Numbered from the stretch's first letter, positions 33,561 through 44,593 are shown. The stretch is DNA of 64,000 nucleotides from Cellulosilyticum lentocellum DSM 5427 (GCF_000178835.2 NC_015275.1:3811001-3875000), one strand, 5' to 3'. Numbers and translations are program-made. The notes: generated by a model not told the origin, from the letters alone.

Positions 33561-34399
33561 ATTGCGTCTGTCACCTCTTCTACTGTTAGTAAATCTATAG
33601 GTAAATCAAATCCTTCTTGATTTAATAAGTATACGAGATAAGTTGTATCTGGCACATCTAAACCTATATCTTTGATTCTTTTTACTTCTTTAAAAACTTC
33701 TTTTGGAGTTCCTTCTAAAACAACTTTTCCCTTATCCATTACTATAATACGGTCTGCAAGTATTGCTTCTTGCATATAGTGGGTAATATGAATAATTGTA
33801 ATCCCATATTCTTTGTTTAATTTTTGCATGGTACTCATAACTTGTCTTCTACCAATAGGATCAAGCATAGCCGTAGATTCATCAAATACAATGCATTTAG
33901 GCTTCATAGCTATAACACCTGCTATTGCTATACGTTGTTTTTGCCCTCCTGAAAGTTGATTAGGTGAACCTTTTTTGTAATCGCTCATCCCAACCGTCTC
34001 TAAAGCATCATCTACACGTTTTCTAATTTCGCTTGGTTCTATTCCCAAATTCTCTGGACCAAACGCTACATCTTCTTCTATAATGGTAGCTACAATTTGA
34101 TTATCGGGGTTTTGAAATACCATCCCAACCTGTTTTCGAATATCCCACGTATTCTTTTTATCTGTAGCATCGATACCACTAACTATTAAAGTTCCTTCTT
34201 TAGGCGTTAAAATACTATTTAAATGCTTAGCAAAGGTAGATTTACCTGAGCCATTATGGCCAAGAATGACTAGGAATTCTCCCTCTTTTACATCTACACT
34301 AATGTGATTTAACGCTGTTACGCTATCTTTTACTTGTCCATCATCATCATAATTATAATACTCAAAAACAAGGTTTTTAGCTTCAATAATGTTCTGCAT
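33545..34399 (-). CDS. ecfA1: Energy-coupling factor ATPase EcfA1
   Basis: 284 residues. Walker [11 protein letters not shown]-loop [13 protein letters not shown], signature LSGGQKQR, Walker [17 protein letters not shown]. The [14 protein letters not shown] segment is the ECF hallmark. First gene of the ecfA1-ecfA2-ecfT-truA run. Confidence 0.96.
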   Translation of the reverse strand: MQNIIEAKNLVFEYYNYDDDGQVKDSVTALNHISVDVKEGEFLVILGHNGSGKSTFAKHLNSILTPKEGTLIVSGIDATDKKNTWDIRKQVGMVFQNPDNQIVATIIEEDVAFGPENLGIEPSEIRKRVDDALETVGMSDYKKGSPNQLSGGQKQRIAIAGVIAMKPKCIVFDESTAMLDPIGRRQVMSTMQKLNKEYGITIIHITHYMQEAILADRIIVMDKGKVVLEGTPKEVFKEVKRIKDIGLDVPDTTYLVYLLNQEGFDLPIDLLTVEEVTDAICQLR

Positions 34400-34670
34400 A
34401 GTTACACCTCTTAATTATATATACTTATTAATACTTAAATTAAATCATCCAAGCACGAATCTAGAGTAAATGCTTCGTAATATAAATAACTTTTCATTAT
34501 TATTATTCACTATTCATTCTTTTAACTACTCATAACTATATATAATATAAACTAACCCATTAGGTTTTGGCTACCTCTTACCTTATTTAAACTCTTTTTA
34601 TCCATAATCGTACCGATACACTATAATCATTAATTTACTCTTAATAACTTTACTATATATTAATATAATA
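34400..34670. other. AT-rich intergenic region between rplQ and ecfA1
   Basis: No gene seen. Contains TTCATTATTATTATTCACT-like words (about 34493-34520) of the same loose kind as at 17560 and 30950, and presumably the ecf promoter. Confidence 0.35.
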
Positions 34671-34701
34671 AGAAAGGGATTAAGAACAGTTCTTAATCCC
34701 T
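34671..34701 (-). terminator. Terminator of the S10-spc-alpha ribosomal operon (after rplQ)
   Basis: AGGGATTAAGAA (34675-34686) pairs fully with TTCTTAATCCCT (34690-34701), loop 3; on the minus strand TTTCTTATTAT follows. Confidence 0.85.
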
Positions 34702-34706
34702 AGATA

Positions 34707-35234
34707 TTATACTAATTCGATAATAACTTCTTCAGCTGCGTCACCTTTACGTGGTCCGATTTTGATGATTCTTGTGTAACCACCATTACGGTCAGCGTAT
34801 TTAGGAGCGATTTCGCTAAATAATTTGTCGCACATGTCAACTTTTTTAGCTTGTCTTCTTTTAGCACCTTGTACTTCTGTTACTGGGTATAATACCTTTA
34901 ACATTTGTCTTCTTGCATGTAAGCGAGTAGCACTATCTTTTTTGATAGTTTTTTCTACTTCATCATAAACAGTTACTTTTTTGCCATCTACAACTTCTTT
35001 AACACGTTTACCGTCTTTATCTAATTTAGGTTGTTTTGCTTTAATAGTAACTTCTTCATAGTTGTCTTTTTCGCGAACAGCCATTGCGATTAAGCCTTCA
35101 GCGATTTTACGAATCTCTTTTGCTTTTGGAGCAGTTGTTTTAATCTTTCCATGGTATAAGAGATTTGTAACTTGGTTACGAAGTAACGCTTTACGTCCTG
35201 CTGCGTCACGTCCGAGCTTTCTTTGTCCAGCCAT
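34707..35234 (-). CDS. rplQ: 50S ribosomal protein L17, with an internal insertion
   Basis: 175 residues, where most bacterial L17 are 115-130. The ends match L17 ([23 protein letters not shown] at the start, [25 protein letters not shown] at the end). A Lys-rich stretch of roughly 55-60 residues sits between (around 65-125). Long L17 forms are known in Clostridia. Last gene of the ribosomal operon; terminator follows at once. Confidence 0.97.
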   Translation of the reverse strand: MAGQRKLGRDAAGRKALLRNQVTNLLYHGKIKTTAPKAKEIRKIAEGLIAMAVREKDNYEEVTIKAKQPKLDKDGKRVKEVVDGKKVTVYDEVEKTIKKDSATRLHARRQMLKVLYPVTEVQGAKRRQAKKVDMCDKLFSEIAPKYADRNGGYTRIIKIGPRKGDAAEEVIIELV

Positions 35235-35259
35235 GCCCTAACCTCCTTAAATATTCTGC

Positions 35260-36225
35260 TTATTCTTCACTTGGTTTAAGTTGAAAACCAAGTTCGTTGA
35301 GTTTTTGGAATACCTCTTCTAATGATTTACGTCCAAGATTACGAACTTTCATCATTTCTTCTTCTGTCTTGTTTGTTAAGTCTTCAACTGTGTTGATTCC
35401 CGCACGTTTTAAACAGTTGAATGATCTAACTGAGAGGTCTAACTCTTCGATTGTCATTTCTAAAGTTTTTTCTTTAGAATCATCTTCTTTTGTTACCATA
35501 ATTTCTGTAGTACGTGCATTCTCTGATAAGTCAATGAAAAGGTTTAAATGTTCACTTAAAACTTTTGCAGCTAAAGATACAGCTTCATCTGGCTTAAGTG
35601 TACCATTTGTCCAAACCTCTAATGTAAGTTTATCATAGTCAGTTTGTTGCCCAACACGTGTATCCTCTACAATAAAGTTTACACGCTCTACTGGTGTGTA
35701 GTTAGCATTAGCATCAACTGGGATCACTCCTATTGGAAGATCAGTTTTCTTCAGCTTATCAACACCTTCATATCCACGGCCAGTTGTTACTGTCATTTCA
35801 ATTGAAAGGTTAGAGTTTGCTCCACCATTTAAAGTAGCAATATGATGTTCTGGATTAAGGATTTCAATTTCTGGACCACATTTAATATCTGCTCCAGTTA
35901 CTGGGCCTTCTCCAGATTTCTCAATATAAATTACTTTAGGTTCTGTACCTTGACTTGTATCGCGGATAGCAAGACCTTTAAGGTTAAGGATAATTTCAAC
36001 AACATCCTCTTTTACTCCAGGAATTGAACTAAACTCATGAAGTACACCATCCACTTTGACGCTGCTAATAGCAGAGCCAGGAAGAGAAGAAGAAAGAATG
36101 CGACGAAGGCTATTGCCTAATGTGATTCCATATCCTCTTTCTAATGGTTCTACTACGAAACAGCCATATTTACCATCTTGCGATAATTCTTTAATCTCAA
36201 TTTGTGGTTTTTCAAATTCCAACAC
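35260..36225 (-). CDS. rpoA: RNA polymerase alpha subunit
   Basis: 321 residues from a GTG at 36225 with AGGAGGG 8 bases before it. N-terminal dimer/assembly domain ([18 protein letters not shown]-type GNSLRR motif, [14 protein letters not shown]) and C-terminal helix-hairpin-helix domain ([30 protein letters not shown]) that binds UP elements and regulators. Lies between rpsD and rplQ as in other bacteria. Confidence 0.99.
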   Translation of the reverse strand: MLEFEKPQIEIKELSQDGKYGCFVVEPLERGYGITLGNSLRRILSSSLPGSAISSVKVDGVLHEFSSIPGVKEDVVEIILNLKGLAIRDTSQGTEPKVIYIEKSGEGPVTGADIKCGPEIEILNPEHHIATLNGGANSNLSIEMTVTTGRGYEGVDKLKKTDLPIGVIPVDANANYTPVERVNFIVEDTRVGQQTDYDKLTLEVWTNGTLKPDEAVSLAAKVLSEHLNLFIDLSENARTTEIMVTKEDDSKEKTLEMTIEELDLSVRSFNCLKRAGINTVEDLTNKTEEEMMKVRNLGRKSLEEVFQKLNELGFQLKPSEE

Positions 36226-36276
36226 CGGATAAACCCTCCTTTGGTTTTAAAATAAAATATTGAGGGTGACGAACTA

Positions 36277-36903
36277 TTACTTAGAGTAAAGCTCAACGAT
36301 AAGTGTTTCTGCAATATCAGTATCGATTTGTTCTCTAGTTGGAAGTGCTTTAACTGTACCTCTAAGGTTTTCAATATCGCCTTCTAACCATTCTGGAACA
36401 ATACGAGATCCTGTTACTTCTGCAGTAAGTTTGAAGCGTTCGAATGATTTAGCATCTTCTTTAACTTCAATTACATCGCCAACTTTAACTTGGTAAGATG
36501 GGATGTTTACTCTTTTACCGTTAACAGTAATAAGGTTGTGTCTTACTACTTGTCTAGCTTCTGTACGAGAACGTCCAAGACCAATACGGTAACAAACGTT
36601 ATCTAAACGAAGTTCGAGAAGACGAAGTAAGTTTTCACCTGTAATTCCTTGTTTACGATCTGCTTCTTCAAAGTAAGTTCTGAATTTACCTTCAAGAACA
36701 CCATAGATTCTTTTAGCTTTTTGTTTTTCACGTAATTGTAATCCGTACTCAGATAATTTCTTTTTAGCTTGACCGTGTTGCCCTGGAGCATAAGGTCTTT
36801 TTTCAACTGAACAAGCAGCTGAGAAACATCTTTCACCTTTAAGGAATAATTTTTTTCCTTCGCGACGACATTGTTTACATTTAGAACCAATATATCTAGC
36901 CAT
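36277..36903 (-). CDS. rpsD: 30S ribosomal protein S4
   Basis: 208 residues from ATG 36903 ([10 protein letters not shown]) with GGAGGG 7 bases upstream; the longer frame runs into rpsK. This is the zinc form (C-x2-C ... C-x4-[13 protein letters not shown]..., [11 protein letters not shown]). Central S4 RNA-binding domain ([22 protein letters not shown]). S4 starts 30S assembly and can repress its operon. Confidence 0.98.
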   Translation of the reverse strand: MARYIGSKCKQCRREGKKLFLKGERCFSAACSVEKRPYAPGQHGQAKKKLSEYGLQLREKQKAKRIYGVLEGKFRTYFEEADRKQGITGENLLRLLELRLDNVCYRIGLGRSRTEARQVVRHNLITVNGKRVNIPSYQVKVGDVIEVKEDAKSFERFKLTAEVTGSRIVPEWLEGDIENLRGTVKALPTREQIDTDIAETLIVELYSK

Positions 36904-36916
36904 TTTTACCCTCCTA

Positions 36917-37324
36917 TTACACTCTTCTACGTTTTGGTGGACGGCAACCATTGTGTGGTACAGGAGTTACATCTTTGATTAATGTTACTTCTAAGCCTGC
37001 AGCTTGAAGTGCACGAATCGCAGCTTCTCTACCAGAACCTGGTCCTTTAACCATAACTTCTACTGATTTTAATCCATGTTCCATTGCTGCTTTAGCTGCT
37101 GTTTCAGCTGCCATTTGAGCTGCATATGGAGTTGATTTTCTTGAACCTCTAAATCCAAGACCGCCAGCACTTGCCCATGAAAGAGCATTTCCGTTTGTGT
37201 CTGTTAATGTTACCATTGTATTGTTAAAAGTTGATTGAATGTGTGCAACACCGCGTTCAACGTGTTTTCTGTCACGACGTTTACGAGTTACAACTTTTTT
37301 ACCACCTTTTTTTGCAACTGCCAT
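36917..37324 (-). CDS. rpsK: 30S ribosomal protein S11
   Basis: 135 residues. S11 motifs: [49 protein letters not shown], and the C-terminal [18 protein letters not shown]. Standard gene order rpsM-rpsK-rpsD. Confidence 0.99.
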   Translation of the reverse strand: MAVAKKGGKKVVTRKRRDRKHVERGVAHIQSTFNNTMVTLTDTNGNALSWASAGGLGFRGSRKSTPYAAQMAAETAAKAAMEHGLKSVEVMVKGPGSGREAAIRALQAAGLEVTLIKDVTPVPHNGCRPPKRRRV

Positions 37325-37348
37325 GAGATTCTTAACCTCCTTTATTTA

Positions 37349-37720
37349 CTATTTTTTCTTATTAGCTACTGTCTTTTTAGGACCTTTACGTGTACGAGCA
37401 TTTGTTTTTGTTTTTTGTCCTCTAACTGGAAGACCACGTCTATGACGAATTCCTCTGTAGCAACCGATTTCCATTAATCTCTTAATGTTTAAAGCGATTT
37501 CACGACGAAGATCACCTTCAACGATGATTCCTAATTTTTCAATAAGTTCACGAATCTTAGAAACTTGTTCTTCAGTTAAGTCTTTGATACGAGTATCGAA
37601 ATCAATGCCAGCTTCTGTTAAAATTTGACGAGAAGTTGGGCGGCCAATACCGAAAATATAAGTAAGACCAATTTCAACACGTTTATTTTTTGGTAAGTCT
37701 ACACCTGCAATACGTGCCAC
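37349..37720 (-). CDS. rpsM: 30S ribosomal protein S13
   Basis: 123 residues from a GTG at 37720 ([14 protein letters not shown]), 8 bases after AGGAGG; an earlier GTG at 37729 sits too close to it. Motifs: [21 protein letters not shown] and the C-terminal [22 protein letters not shown] that reaches the P site. Confidence 0.98.
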   Translation of the reverse strand: MARIAGVDLPKNKRVEIGLTYIFGIGRPTSRQILTEAGIDFDTRIKDLTEEQVSKIRELIEKLGIIVEGDLRREIALNIKRLMEIGCYRGIRHRRGLPVRGQKTKTNARTRKGPKKTVANKKK

Positions 37721-37741
37721 TCTCTGCACCTCCTATAGGTT

Positions 37742-37871
37742 TTTTAAAATATATATAATACAGCATAAATGACTCTATGCCGCAGCCGCTTCTAAGTTAA
37801 ATACCACAGAATATTATAGCTTACTATTACTCATAAATCAATGAGTTAAAGTGCCAATATTCAAGGTAATA
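37742..37871. other. ~130-base gap between rpmJ and rpsM with small hairpins
   Basis: No gene. Palindromes CTCATAAATCAATGAG (about 37829) and CAAGGT...ACCTTG (around 37861-37880, touching the rpmJ stop) are visible. A local processing site or weak attenuator is possible. Confidence 0.3.
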
Positions 37872-37985
37872 TTAACCTTGTTTTTGTTTGTGTTTTGGAT
37901 TCTCACAGATAACGCAAACACGACCTTTTCTTTTAATAATTTTACATTTTTCGCAAATCTTTTTTACTGATGGACGTACTTTCAT
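37872..37985 (-). CDS. rpmJ: 50S ribosomal protein L36
   Basis: 37 residues, read directly from the minus strand: [20 protein letters not shown] at the start and [11 protein letters not shown] at the end. It carries the C-x2-C ... C-x2-C-x4-H zinc signature of the zinc-type L36. AAAGGAG stands upstream. Between infA and rpsM as usual. Confidence 0.98.
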   Translation of the reverse strand: MKVRPSVKKICEKCKIIKRKGRVCVICENPKHKQKQG

Positions 37986-38012
37986 TTTCTGTTCTCCTTT
38001 CTATTATACCAT

Positions 38013-38231
38013 TTATTTAGAACGCCAAATAATGCGCCCTTTGGTTAAATCATATGGAGAAAGTTCTATGGTTACCTTATCACCCGGTAATACACGGATG
38101 AAGTTCATACGAAGTTTTCCTGAAATATGACCAAGGACAATGTGTCCTCCTTCAATCTCAACCTTAAACATCGCATTTGGTAACTTCTCTATCACTGTTC
38201 CCTCTACTTCTATAACATCACCTTTAGCCAA
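38013..38231 (-). CDS. infA: Translation initiation factor IF-1
   Basis: 72 residues, an S1/OB-fold. Motifs: [56 protein letters not shown]... shortened in writing, matching IF-1 across its length with no gap. Binds the 30S A site. Confidence 0.99.
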   Translation of the reverse strand: MAKGDVIEVEGTVIEKLPNAMFKVEIEGGHIVLGHISGKLRMNFIRVLPGDKVTIELSPYDLTKGRIIWRSK

Positions 38232-38246
38232 GTTACAAACCTCCTC

Positions 38247-38525
38247 TTACACAGAAGATTGCCCTAGATACTCTTCAAGAGCTCGTCTAACATCACTATT
38301 TGTTAGTCGATTTTCTTCTATAATTTTTTGTTTTATCCATTCATTAGTAGTCAGCGTTGGCTGAATATGTTTTTTCTTCTTTAGTTTCGGGTTATCTACT
38401 TTACGGAGACTCCCATCTACTAAGTAAACATATTCTTCCTCTATACTTACAACAATAAATGGTTTCCCTTGATCACGACCGCACTTTGAGAAAACAATCT
38501 GCCCTAGCGAATACTTGTTATTCAT
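38247..38525 (-). CDS. KOW-domain RNA-binding protein (L14e-like)
   Basis: 92 residues. Residues ~8-45 have the KOW fold: GQIVFSKCGRDQGKPFIVV, then VYLVDGSLRKVDNPK-KKKKH. The C-terminal helices are charged. Genes of this kind sit between map and infA in many Clostridia. Probably ribosome-associated; role not established. Confidence 0.8.
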   Translation of the reverse strand: MNNKYSLGQIVFSKCGRDQGKPFIVVSIEEEYVYLVDGSLRKVDNPKLKKKKHIQPTLTTNEWIKQKIIEENRLTNSDVRRALEEYLGQSSV

Positions 38526-38536
38526 TTAATCACCTC

Positions 38537-39289
38537 TTACTTACCTATAGTAAGTATTTCTGGAATATCATCTGTAATAACCACTGTGTTCTCATAATGT
38601 GCAGATACACTGCCATCTCTAGTTACGAACGTCCAATCATCTTCTAGTACCCTAACTTGCCATGTTCCCATGTTTATCATTGGTTCAATAGCGAGTACCA
38701 TACCTTTTTGAAGTTTTGGTCCTCTTCCAGGTGTTTTGTAGTTTGGAACTTGTGGTTCTTCATGCAATTGTTTACCTATTCCGTGTCCAACTAGGTCTCT
38801 CACTACGCCATAACCATGAGCTTCAGCATGACGCTGAATTGCCGATGATATATCACTTAAATGATTGCCTGGTTTTGCATATTTTAAACCTTCAAAAAAG
38901 CTTTCTTTCGTCACTCTTATTAGGTCTAACTTGGCAGCATCAACTGTGCCAACCGGATAGGTTCTTGCAGCATCTGAGTGATATCCCTTATAGTATACCC
39001 CGAGGTCAACACTTACTATGTCTCCCTCTTGTAGCTTTCTCTTCCCAGGAATACCGTGAACAACTTCATCATTTATAGAAATACAAGCTGACCCTGGATA
39101 TCCATGATAATTAAGAAATGAAGGATATGCATCTTTACTTTTAATAAACTTTTCAGCTATGCTATCAAGTTCTTTAGTAGTAATGCCTTCCTTTATATGA
39201 GCTGCTACTAAATCATGGGCTTCTACAAGAATTTGGGCGGCTTCCCTCATCAAGCTGATTTCATCAGCTGATTTAATGTGAATGGCCAT
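38537..39289 (-). CDS. map: Methionine aminopeptidase, type I
   Basis: 250 residues. The metal ligands of type I enzymes are present (D of DLGVYYKGYHSDAARTY, D/H of GHGIGKQLHEEP, E of LAIEPMI, E of HYENTVVI). It cuts the first Met from nascent proteins. The gene uses a site within the end of adk (AGTGAAATAAG). Confidence 0.97.
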   Translation of the reverse strand: MAIHIKSADEISLMREAAQILVEAHDLVAAHIKEGITTKELDSIAEKFIKSKDAYPSFLNYHGYPGSACISINDEVVHGIPGKRKLQEGDIVSVDLGVYYKGYHSDAARTYPVGTVDAAKLDLIRVTKESFFEGLKYAKPGNHLSDISSAIQRHAEAHGYGVVRDLVGHGIGKQLHEEPQVPNYKTPGRGPKLQKGMVLAIEPMINMGTWQVRVLEDDWTFVTRDGSVSAHYENTVVITDDIPEILTIGK

Positions 39290-39290
39290 C

Positions 39291-39938
39291 TTATTTCACT
39301 CCCAATGCTTTTTTTACTCTATCACGTACTTCTTCAACTGTACCTACACCATCAATGTCTAATACTTTACCTTGAGCTTTATAGTATGCAATTAAAGGTT
39401 CCGTTTGTTCATGATATACATCTAATCTTTTCTTAACAGTTTCTGCTCTATCGTCATCTCTTTGGATAAGTGTTTCACCGCAAAGATCACATTTACCAGC
39501 AACTGTTTCAACTTTATTTACTTTATGGTAAGAAGCGCCGCAGCTAGGACAAACTGTTCTACCACTCATACGATCAACAATGAGTTCATCAGGTACATCT
39601 ACATTGATAACAAAGTCAATTGGAATACTTAACTCCTTAAGCATTACATCTAATGCCTCGGCTTGAGGAATTGTTCTTGGGAAACCATCAAAAATCATAC
39701 CATTTTTGCAGTCATCCTGAGTAATTCTACTTTTGACAAGCTCAATAACAAGTGAGTCTGGCACCAATTTTCCTTCATCCATGTATGCTTTAGCTTTTTG
39801 ACCTAGCTCAGTATTGTTAGAAATATGCTCTCTAAAAATATTACCTGTAGAGATACATGGAATATCATATAGTTTAGTTAGCATTTCTGCTTGTGTCCCT
39901 TTACCTGCTCCAGGCGCACCTAATAATATTAATCTCAC
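39291..39938 (-). CDS. adk: Adenylate kinase
   Basis: 215 residues. P-loop GAPGAGKGT, GFPRTIPQAE, and the LID zinc set C-x2-C ... C-x2-C (CPSCGASYH, CDLCGETL) of the long, zinc-type form common in Firmicutes. Overall length and order secY-adk-map are standard. Confidence 0.98.
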   Translation of the reverse strand: MRLILLGAPGAGKGTQAEMLTKLYDIPCISTGNIFREHISNNTELGQKAKAYMDEGKLVPDSLVIELVKSRITQDDCKNGMIFDGFPRTIPQAEALDVMLKELSIPIDFVINVDVPDELIVDRMSGRTVCPSCGASYHKVNKVETVAGKCDLCGETLIQRDDDRAETVKKRLDVYHEQTEPLIAYYKAQGKVLDIDGVGTVEEVRDRVKKALGVK

Positions 39939-39960
39939 AGCGGCCTACCTCCTATTCATT

Positions 39961-41229
39961 CTATAAAAATCCTTTATAATGTCTCATTAACATTTGTGAT
40001 TCGATTTGTTTAAGTGTTTCAAGTACAACCCCTACTACGATGAGTAATGATGTTCCTGAGAAGGCAACGTCTACTTTGAATAAATAGTTAAATGCTAAAG
40101 GCATTATCGCAAGTATAACTAAGAATATAGCTCCAAGTAATGTAATGCGTGTTCCTAAAGCTGCTAAATAATCAGAGGTAGGCTTTCCTGGTCTAATACC
40201 TGGAACGAACCCTCCACTTTTCTTCATATTGCTTGCAATCTCCATTGGATTAAAAGCAATTGTTGAATAAAAGAACGCAAATGCAAAGATAAGAATGATA
40301 TAAATCACTGATCCAACTGGATTAGTCCAGTTTAACCAATTAAGCACCGTCTGCCAGTTTTCAGATACTTGAGCCCCTACCAAGTTAATAATAATTTGTG
40401 GGAAGTTCATAATAGACATAGCAAAGATAATAGGAAGAACCCCGCCAAGGTTAACCTTAACTGGAATGTATTGTGATTGACCACCATACACCTTACGTCC
40501 AGCCATACGTTTTGCATACTGAACTGATACTCTTCTTTCACCTTGTGCCATGAGTACTGTAAATCCTACTAAAGCAATAAATGCAATAAGCACAATGATT
40601 GGGATATAGATTCTATCTTTATTCAAAACAAAAATTCCTGCAAAGTTAGTTGGTAGTGAATAAATAATACCAATAAAGATGTAAAGTGACATACCATTAC
40701 CTACACCTTTTGAAGTGATTTGTTCACCAATCCACATAACTAGCATTGAACCAGCAATAAATGCAATCATAACAAGTAAAAAGGTCCAAATGCTATCATC
40801 AACTAACACATTTCTATTTGTCAATACCATAGCCCATGATTGTACAACTGCTAAACCAAGTGTTACATAGCGTGTATACTTGTTGATTTTTTTTCTACCT
40901 TCTTCTCCCTCTTTTGCCAACTCTTCTAATTTAGAGATAGCTACTTGAAGAAGTTGCATGATGATACTAGCAGTAATATAAGGACCTACTCCTAATGCAA
41001 ATAGTGCCAAATCTTGATTTGCACCACCTGTTATCATGCTCATAAATTGGTTTACAAAACCGGAGTTAGCATTAGCGGCATTTGCTGCTGCTAGCGCTGC
41101 TCTGTCTACTCCTGGTACAGTAATAGATACCCCGATTCTGATAAAAAGAAACATCCAAAGTGTGTATATCAATTTGTTGCGTAGTTCTGGCACTTTCCAA
41201 GCATTTCTAAGAGTTTTGAATAAATCCAC
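39961..41229 (-). CDS. secY: Protein translocase subunit SecY
   Basis: 422 residues, ten helices. SecY signatures: GVDRAALAAAN (helix 1 exit), GVGPYITASIIMQLLQ (plug/helix 2), NFPQIIINLV, and GIRPGKPTSDYLAALGTRITLLG. Core channel of the Sec system. Confidence 0.98.
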   Translation of the reverse strand: MDLFKTLRNAWKVPELRNKLIYTLWMFLFIRIGVSITVPGVDRAALAAANAANANSGFVNQFMSMITGGANQDLALFALGVGPYITASIIMQLLQVAISKLEELAKEGEEGRKKINKYTRYVTLGLAVVQSWAMVLTNRNVLVDDSIWTFLLVMIAFIAGSMLVMWIGEQITSKGVGNGMSLYIFIGIIYSLPTNFAGIFVLNKDRIYIPIIVLIAFIALVGFTVLMAQGERRVSVQYAKRMAGRKVYGGQSQYIPVKVNLGGVLPIIFAMSIMNFPQIIINLVGAQVSENWQTVLNWLNWTNPVGSVIYIILIFAFAFFYSTIAFNPMEIASNMKKSGGFVPGIRPGKPTSDYLAALGTRITLLGAIFLVILAIMPLAFNYLFKVDVAFSGTSLLIVVGVVLETLKQIESQMLMRHYKGFL

Positions 41230-41231
41230 CT

Positions 41232-41675
41232 TTACATCACCTCTTCTGCTTTACCACCCACAGCTTCAATTTTTTCTTTAGCGCTTGCGCTAAATGCGTT
41301 TGCTTGTACAGTTAATTTTTTGCTGATTTCACCTTTACCAAGAATTTTTACCCCGTCTCTTGGATTTTTGATGATACCTGCTTCAATCATTGCGTCGATA
41401 GTTACTACTGCACCATCTTCGAAACGATTTAATAAGTCAACGTTGATACCAACGATTTCTACACTGTTACGGTTTGTAAATCCACGTTTTGGAAGACGTC
41501 TGTATAATGGCATTTGACCACCTTCAAAACCAGGTCTTACACCACCGCCACTTCTAGCTTTTTGCCCTTTGTGTCCTTTACCAGCAGTTTTACCATTACC
41601 TGAACCATGACCTCTACCAACACGGAAAGTTCCTTTTTTAGATCCTTCATTTGGTCTTAATGTACTTAAATTCAT
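41232..41675 (-). CDS. rplO: 50S ribosomal protein L15
   Basis: 147 residues. Motifs [21 protein letters not shown] and [18 protein letters not shown] are L15 hallmarks. Two bases before secY stop-start, so coupled. Confidence 0.98.
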   Translation of the reverse strand: MNLSTLRPNEGSKKGTFRVGRGHGSGNGKTAGKGHKGQKARSGGGVRPGFEGGQMPLYRRLPKRGFTNRNSVEIVGINVDLLNRFEDGAVVTIDAMIEAGIIKNPRDGVKILGKGEISKKLTVQANAFSASAKEKIEAVGGKAEEVM

Positions 41676-41709
41676 GTCCTTGGCACCTCCTTCTATTTGT
41701 AAATATCTA

Positions 41710-41895
41710 TTACTCGTTAATTTCTTCTACTTTTACTAAGTGTGTAACTTGGTCAATCATACCACGGATAGCTGCGTTATCTTCGTGAATGTTTGCACTG
41801 TTAATCTTTCTTAATCCTAGCGCTTCAACAGTTTTTTTGTGTTTTGGAAGTGCTCCGATTGTAGATCTAACTAATGTAACTTTGATCTTTGCCAT
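41710..41895 (-). CDS. rpmD: 50S ribosomal protein L30
   Basis: 61 residues: [20 protein letters not shown] and LGLRKI match L30. Normal size for Gram-positives. Confidence 0.98.
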   Translation of the reverse strand: MAKIKVTLVRSTIGALPKHKKTVEALGLRKINSANIHEDNAAIRGMIDQVTHLVKVEEINE

Positions 41896-41911
41896 CTTTT
41901 ACTTCCTCCTC

Positions 41912-42424
41912 TTAGCCTAGAATCTCTTCTACTGATTTTCCACGAAGTTTAGCTACTTGTGAAGGTGTTTTTAACGCTCTAAGACCTTCGATTGTAGCAT
42001 GAACTACGTTTTTCTTGTTGTTTGAACCTAAAGATTTAGTTCTGATGTTACGAATACCTGCAAGTTCAAGTACAGCACGAGCTGGACCACCTGCGATAAC
42101 TCCAGTACCTTCTTTAGCTGGTTTAAGAAGTACTCTTGCACTTCCAAATTCACCATAGAATTCATGATAAATACTATCTGCATCGTTTCTTTCGATGTAA
42201 ATAAGGTTTTTCTTAGCATCGTCGATAGCTTTTTGGATAGCATTTGGAATTTCCATTGCTTTTCCTAAGCCTACACCAACGTGACCATTACCGTCACCAA
42301 CTACTACTAAAGCAGAGAAACGGAATGTACGACCACCTTTTACTACTTTTGTTACACGTTTAATTGTAACAACTTTTTCTTGAAGATCCATTGTACTAGG
42401 ATCAATAGTTAATCTTTTAGCCAT
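41912..42424 (-). CDS. rpsE: 30S ribosomal protein S5
   Basis: 170 residues. S5 dsRBD-like ([19 protein letters not shown]) and C-terminal domain ([33 protein letters not shown]). Length standard. Confidence 0.98.
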   Translation of the reverse strand: MAKRLTIDPSTMDLQEKVVTIKRVTKVVKGGRTFRFSALVVVGDGNGHVGVGLGKAMEIPNAIQKAIDDAKKNLIYIERNDADSIYHEFYGEFGSARVLLKPAKEGTGVIAGGPARAVLELAGIRNIRTKSLGSNNKKNVVHATIEGLRALKTPSQVAKLRGKSVEEILG

Positions 42425-42444
42425 GTTCTTATTTCCCTCCTTTA

Positions 42445-42813
42445 CTAGAATTGTAACCCAGCTTCGCGAGCTGCGTCAGCTAATGCTTTAACTCTACCAT
42501 GATATAAGAAACCACCACGGTCAAATACTACGTTTTCAATACCTTTTGCTACTGCTTTTTTAGCAACTGCTGTTCCAACTGCTGCTGCTGCTTCAACGTT
42601 AGAAGTTGCTTTTAATTCTTTAGCAATTTCTTTTTCAACTGTTGATGCTGCAACTAAAGTTGTTCCAGTCATGTCATCTATAATTTGAGCGTAGATGTGT
42701 TTTTCACTTCTGAATACGGCAAGTCTAGGTCTCTCTGTTGTACCTTGAACTTTATTACGCATTCTATTGTGTTTTTTAACACGAATATCGCTTCTAGATT
42801 GCTTTCTGATCAT
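42445..42813 (-). CDS. rplR: 50S ribosomal protein L18
   Basis: 122 residues. [20 protein letters not shown] and [24 protein letters not shown] are L18 motifs (5S rRNA contact). Confidence 0.98.
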   Translation of the reverse strand: MIRKQSRSDIRVKKHNRMRNKVQGTTERPRLAVFRSEKHIYAQIIDDMTGTTLVAASTVEKEIAKELKATSNVEAAAAVGTAVAKKAVAKGIENVVFDRGGFLYHGRVKALADAAREAGLQF

Positions 42814-42835
42814 GCGGATGTCACTCCTTTACTTA

Positions 42836-43375
42836 TTATTTTTTACCTGTTTTACCTTCTTTACGACGAATAACTTCATCAATGTATTTAATACCTTTAC
42901 CTTTGTATGGTTCTGGTCTACGTTTATCTCTAATTTCTGCTGCATATTGACCTACAGCTGCTTTATCGATACCTGCTACAGTGATTTTGTTACCATCTAA
43001 TGTTGTTGTAAGACCTTCTGGGTCTTCCATTTCAACTGGGTGAGAATACCCTAAAGAAAGAACTAATTTTTTGCCTTGTTTTTGTGCTCTATATCCAACA
43101 CCGTTGATTTCTAACACTTTTGTGAAACCGTTAGTTACGCCTTCTACCATGTTAGCAATAAGTGTTCTTGTTAAACCGTGAAGAGATCTATTTCTTTTTA
43201 AGTCGTTTGGTCTTGTTACCACAACTTCATTTTCTTCTAATGCAATGTTCATTGCTGTATCAAATGTTTGAGTAAGTGTTCCTTTTGGTCCTTTTACAAC
43301 TACTTCGTTAGCTGGGCTAATAGTAACTGTAACACCTGCTGGAACAGCGATTGGTTGTTTACCAATACGTGACAT
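42836..43375 (-). CDS. rplF: 50S ribosomal protein L6
   Basis: 179 residues from ATG 43375 ([12 protein letters not shown]), 8 bases after AAGGAGG; a GTG at 43384 abuts the site and is unlikely. C-terminal [26 protein letters not shown] motif present. Confidence 0.98.
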   Translation of the reverse strand: MSRIGKQPIAVPAGVTVTISPANEVVVKGPKGTLTQTFDTAMNIALEENEVVVTRPNDLKRNRSLHGLTRTLIANMVEGVTNGFTKVLEINGVGYRAQKQGKKLVLSLGYSHPVEMEDPEGLTTTLDGNKITVAGIDKAAVGQYAAEIRDKRRPEPYKGKGIKYIDEVIRRKEGKTGKK

Positions 43376-43405
43376 ATTCGGCACCTCCTTAACTTATTGT
43401 CTTTA

Positions 43406-43807
43406 TTACCAAATGAATGCGATTACTTCGCCACCTACACCAAGTTTTCTAGCTTCTTTGTCAGTGATTACACCTTTGTTTGTAGAAATAATCGCTGTAC
43501 CAAGTCCACCAAGAACTTTTGGAAGGTTGTCTGTATCTGCGTATACACGAAGACCTGGTTTAGAGATCTTTTTGATACCAGAAATAACTTTCTCGTTTTT
43601 ATCTTTTCCGTATTTTAAAGTCATGCGAATTGTTGATTTAACACCATCTTCTTTAACTTCAAAACCTTTAATATATCCTTCATTTACAAGAATTTCAGAA
43701 ATAGCTTTTTTCATTTTTGAAGCAGGAACCTCAACTACATCGTGTTTTGCGATGTTGGCATTTCTGATTCTTGTTAACATATCTGCAATAGGATCGCTCA
43801 TTGTCAT
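43406..43807 (-). CDS. rpsH: 30S ribosomal protein S8
   Basis: 133 residues, [21 protein letters not shown] as in other Firmicutes; C-terminal [23 protein letters not shown]8 can repress the spc operon. Confidence 0.98.
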   Translation of the reverse strand: MTMSDPIADMLTRIRNANIAKHDVVEVPASKMKKAISEILVNEGYIKGFEVKEDGVKSTIRMTLKYGKDKNEKVISGIKKISKPGLRVYADTDNLPKVLGGLGTAIISTNKGVITDKEARKLGVGGEVIAFIW

Positions 43808-43829
43808 TGTTATTTGCCTCCTTTCTTTC

Positions 43830-44015
43830 TTACCAGCTAGCTTTTTTAACGCCAGGGATTTGACCTTTATATGCTAATTCTCTGAAACAAATACGGCAGA
43901 TACCATATTTTCTAAGGTAACCATGTGGACGACCACAGATACGGCATCTTGTATATGCTTGAGTTGAAAATTTAGCAGGTCTTTGTTGCTTAACTTTCAT
44001 TGATTTCTTTGCCAT
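43830..44015 (-). CDS. rpsN: 30S ribosomal protein S14, zinc type (type Z)
   Basis: 61 residues, the short four-cysteine form: [21 protein letters not shown]. Type Z is usual in Gram-positives; no other S14 is seen. Confidence 0.98.
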   Translation of the reverse strand: MAKKSMKVKQQRPAKFSTQAYTRCRICGRPHGYLRKYGICRICFRELAYKGQIPGVKKASW

Positions 44016-44028
44016 TTATTTACCCTCC

Positions 44029-44568
44029 TTATTTTTGAAAAGGCATCCCGAATTGTGTTAACAGTTCACGAGCTTCTTCGTCTGTATGAGCTGTTGTTAC
44101 GATGATAACATCCATACCACGAACTTTATCTACTTTATCGTACTCGATTTCTGGGAAAATAAGTTGTTCTTTAACGCCTAAAGCGTAGTTACCACGACCA
44201 TCGAAAGCTGTAGCACTTACACCACGGAAGTCACGTACACGTGGAAGAGCTAAGTTTACTAAACGATCTAAGAACTCATACATTTTTTCACCACGAAGAG
44301 TTACTTTACATCCGATTGGCATACCTTCACGAAGTTTGAACGCAGCCACTGATTTTTTAGCTTTTGTGATAACAGGTTTTTGACCTGCGATCATTTGCAT
44401 ATCGTTTACAGCATTTTCTAATACTTTCGCATTATCTCTTGCTTCACCAACACCCATGTTGATAACGATTTTTTCAATTTTAGGTACTTCCATTTGGTTT
44501 TTGTAACCAAACTTTGCTGTCATAGCACCCATGATCTCATTTTTATAAGTTTCTCTTAATCTACTCAT
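44029..44568 (-). CDS. rplE: 50S ribosomal protein L5
   Basis: 179 residues. [49 protein letters not shown] are L5 motifs (5S rRNA binding). Confidence 0.98.
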   Translation of the reverse strand: MSRLRETYKNEIMGAMTAKFGYKNQMEVPKIEKIVINMGVGEARDNAKVLENAVNDMQMIAGQKPVITKAKKSVAAFKLREGMPIGCKVTLRGEKMYEFLDRLVNLALPRVRDFRGVSATAFDGRGNYALGVKEQLIFPEIEYDKVDKVRGMDVIIVTTAHTDEEARELLTQFGMPFQK

Positions 44569-44593
44569 CGTTCACATTGCCTCCTTTCACTAA

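Noticed and set aside
43413-43877. 154-codon plus-strand frame opposite rpsH
   Set aside because: It is antisense to a certain ribosomal gene, has no ribosome binding site and reads as a shadow of conserved codons.
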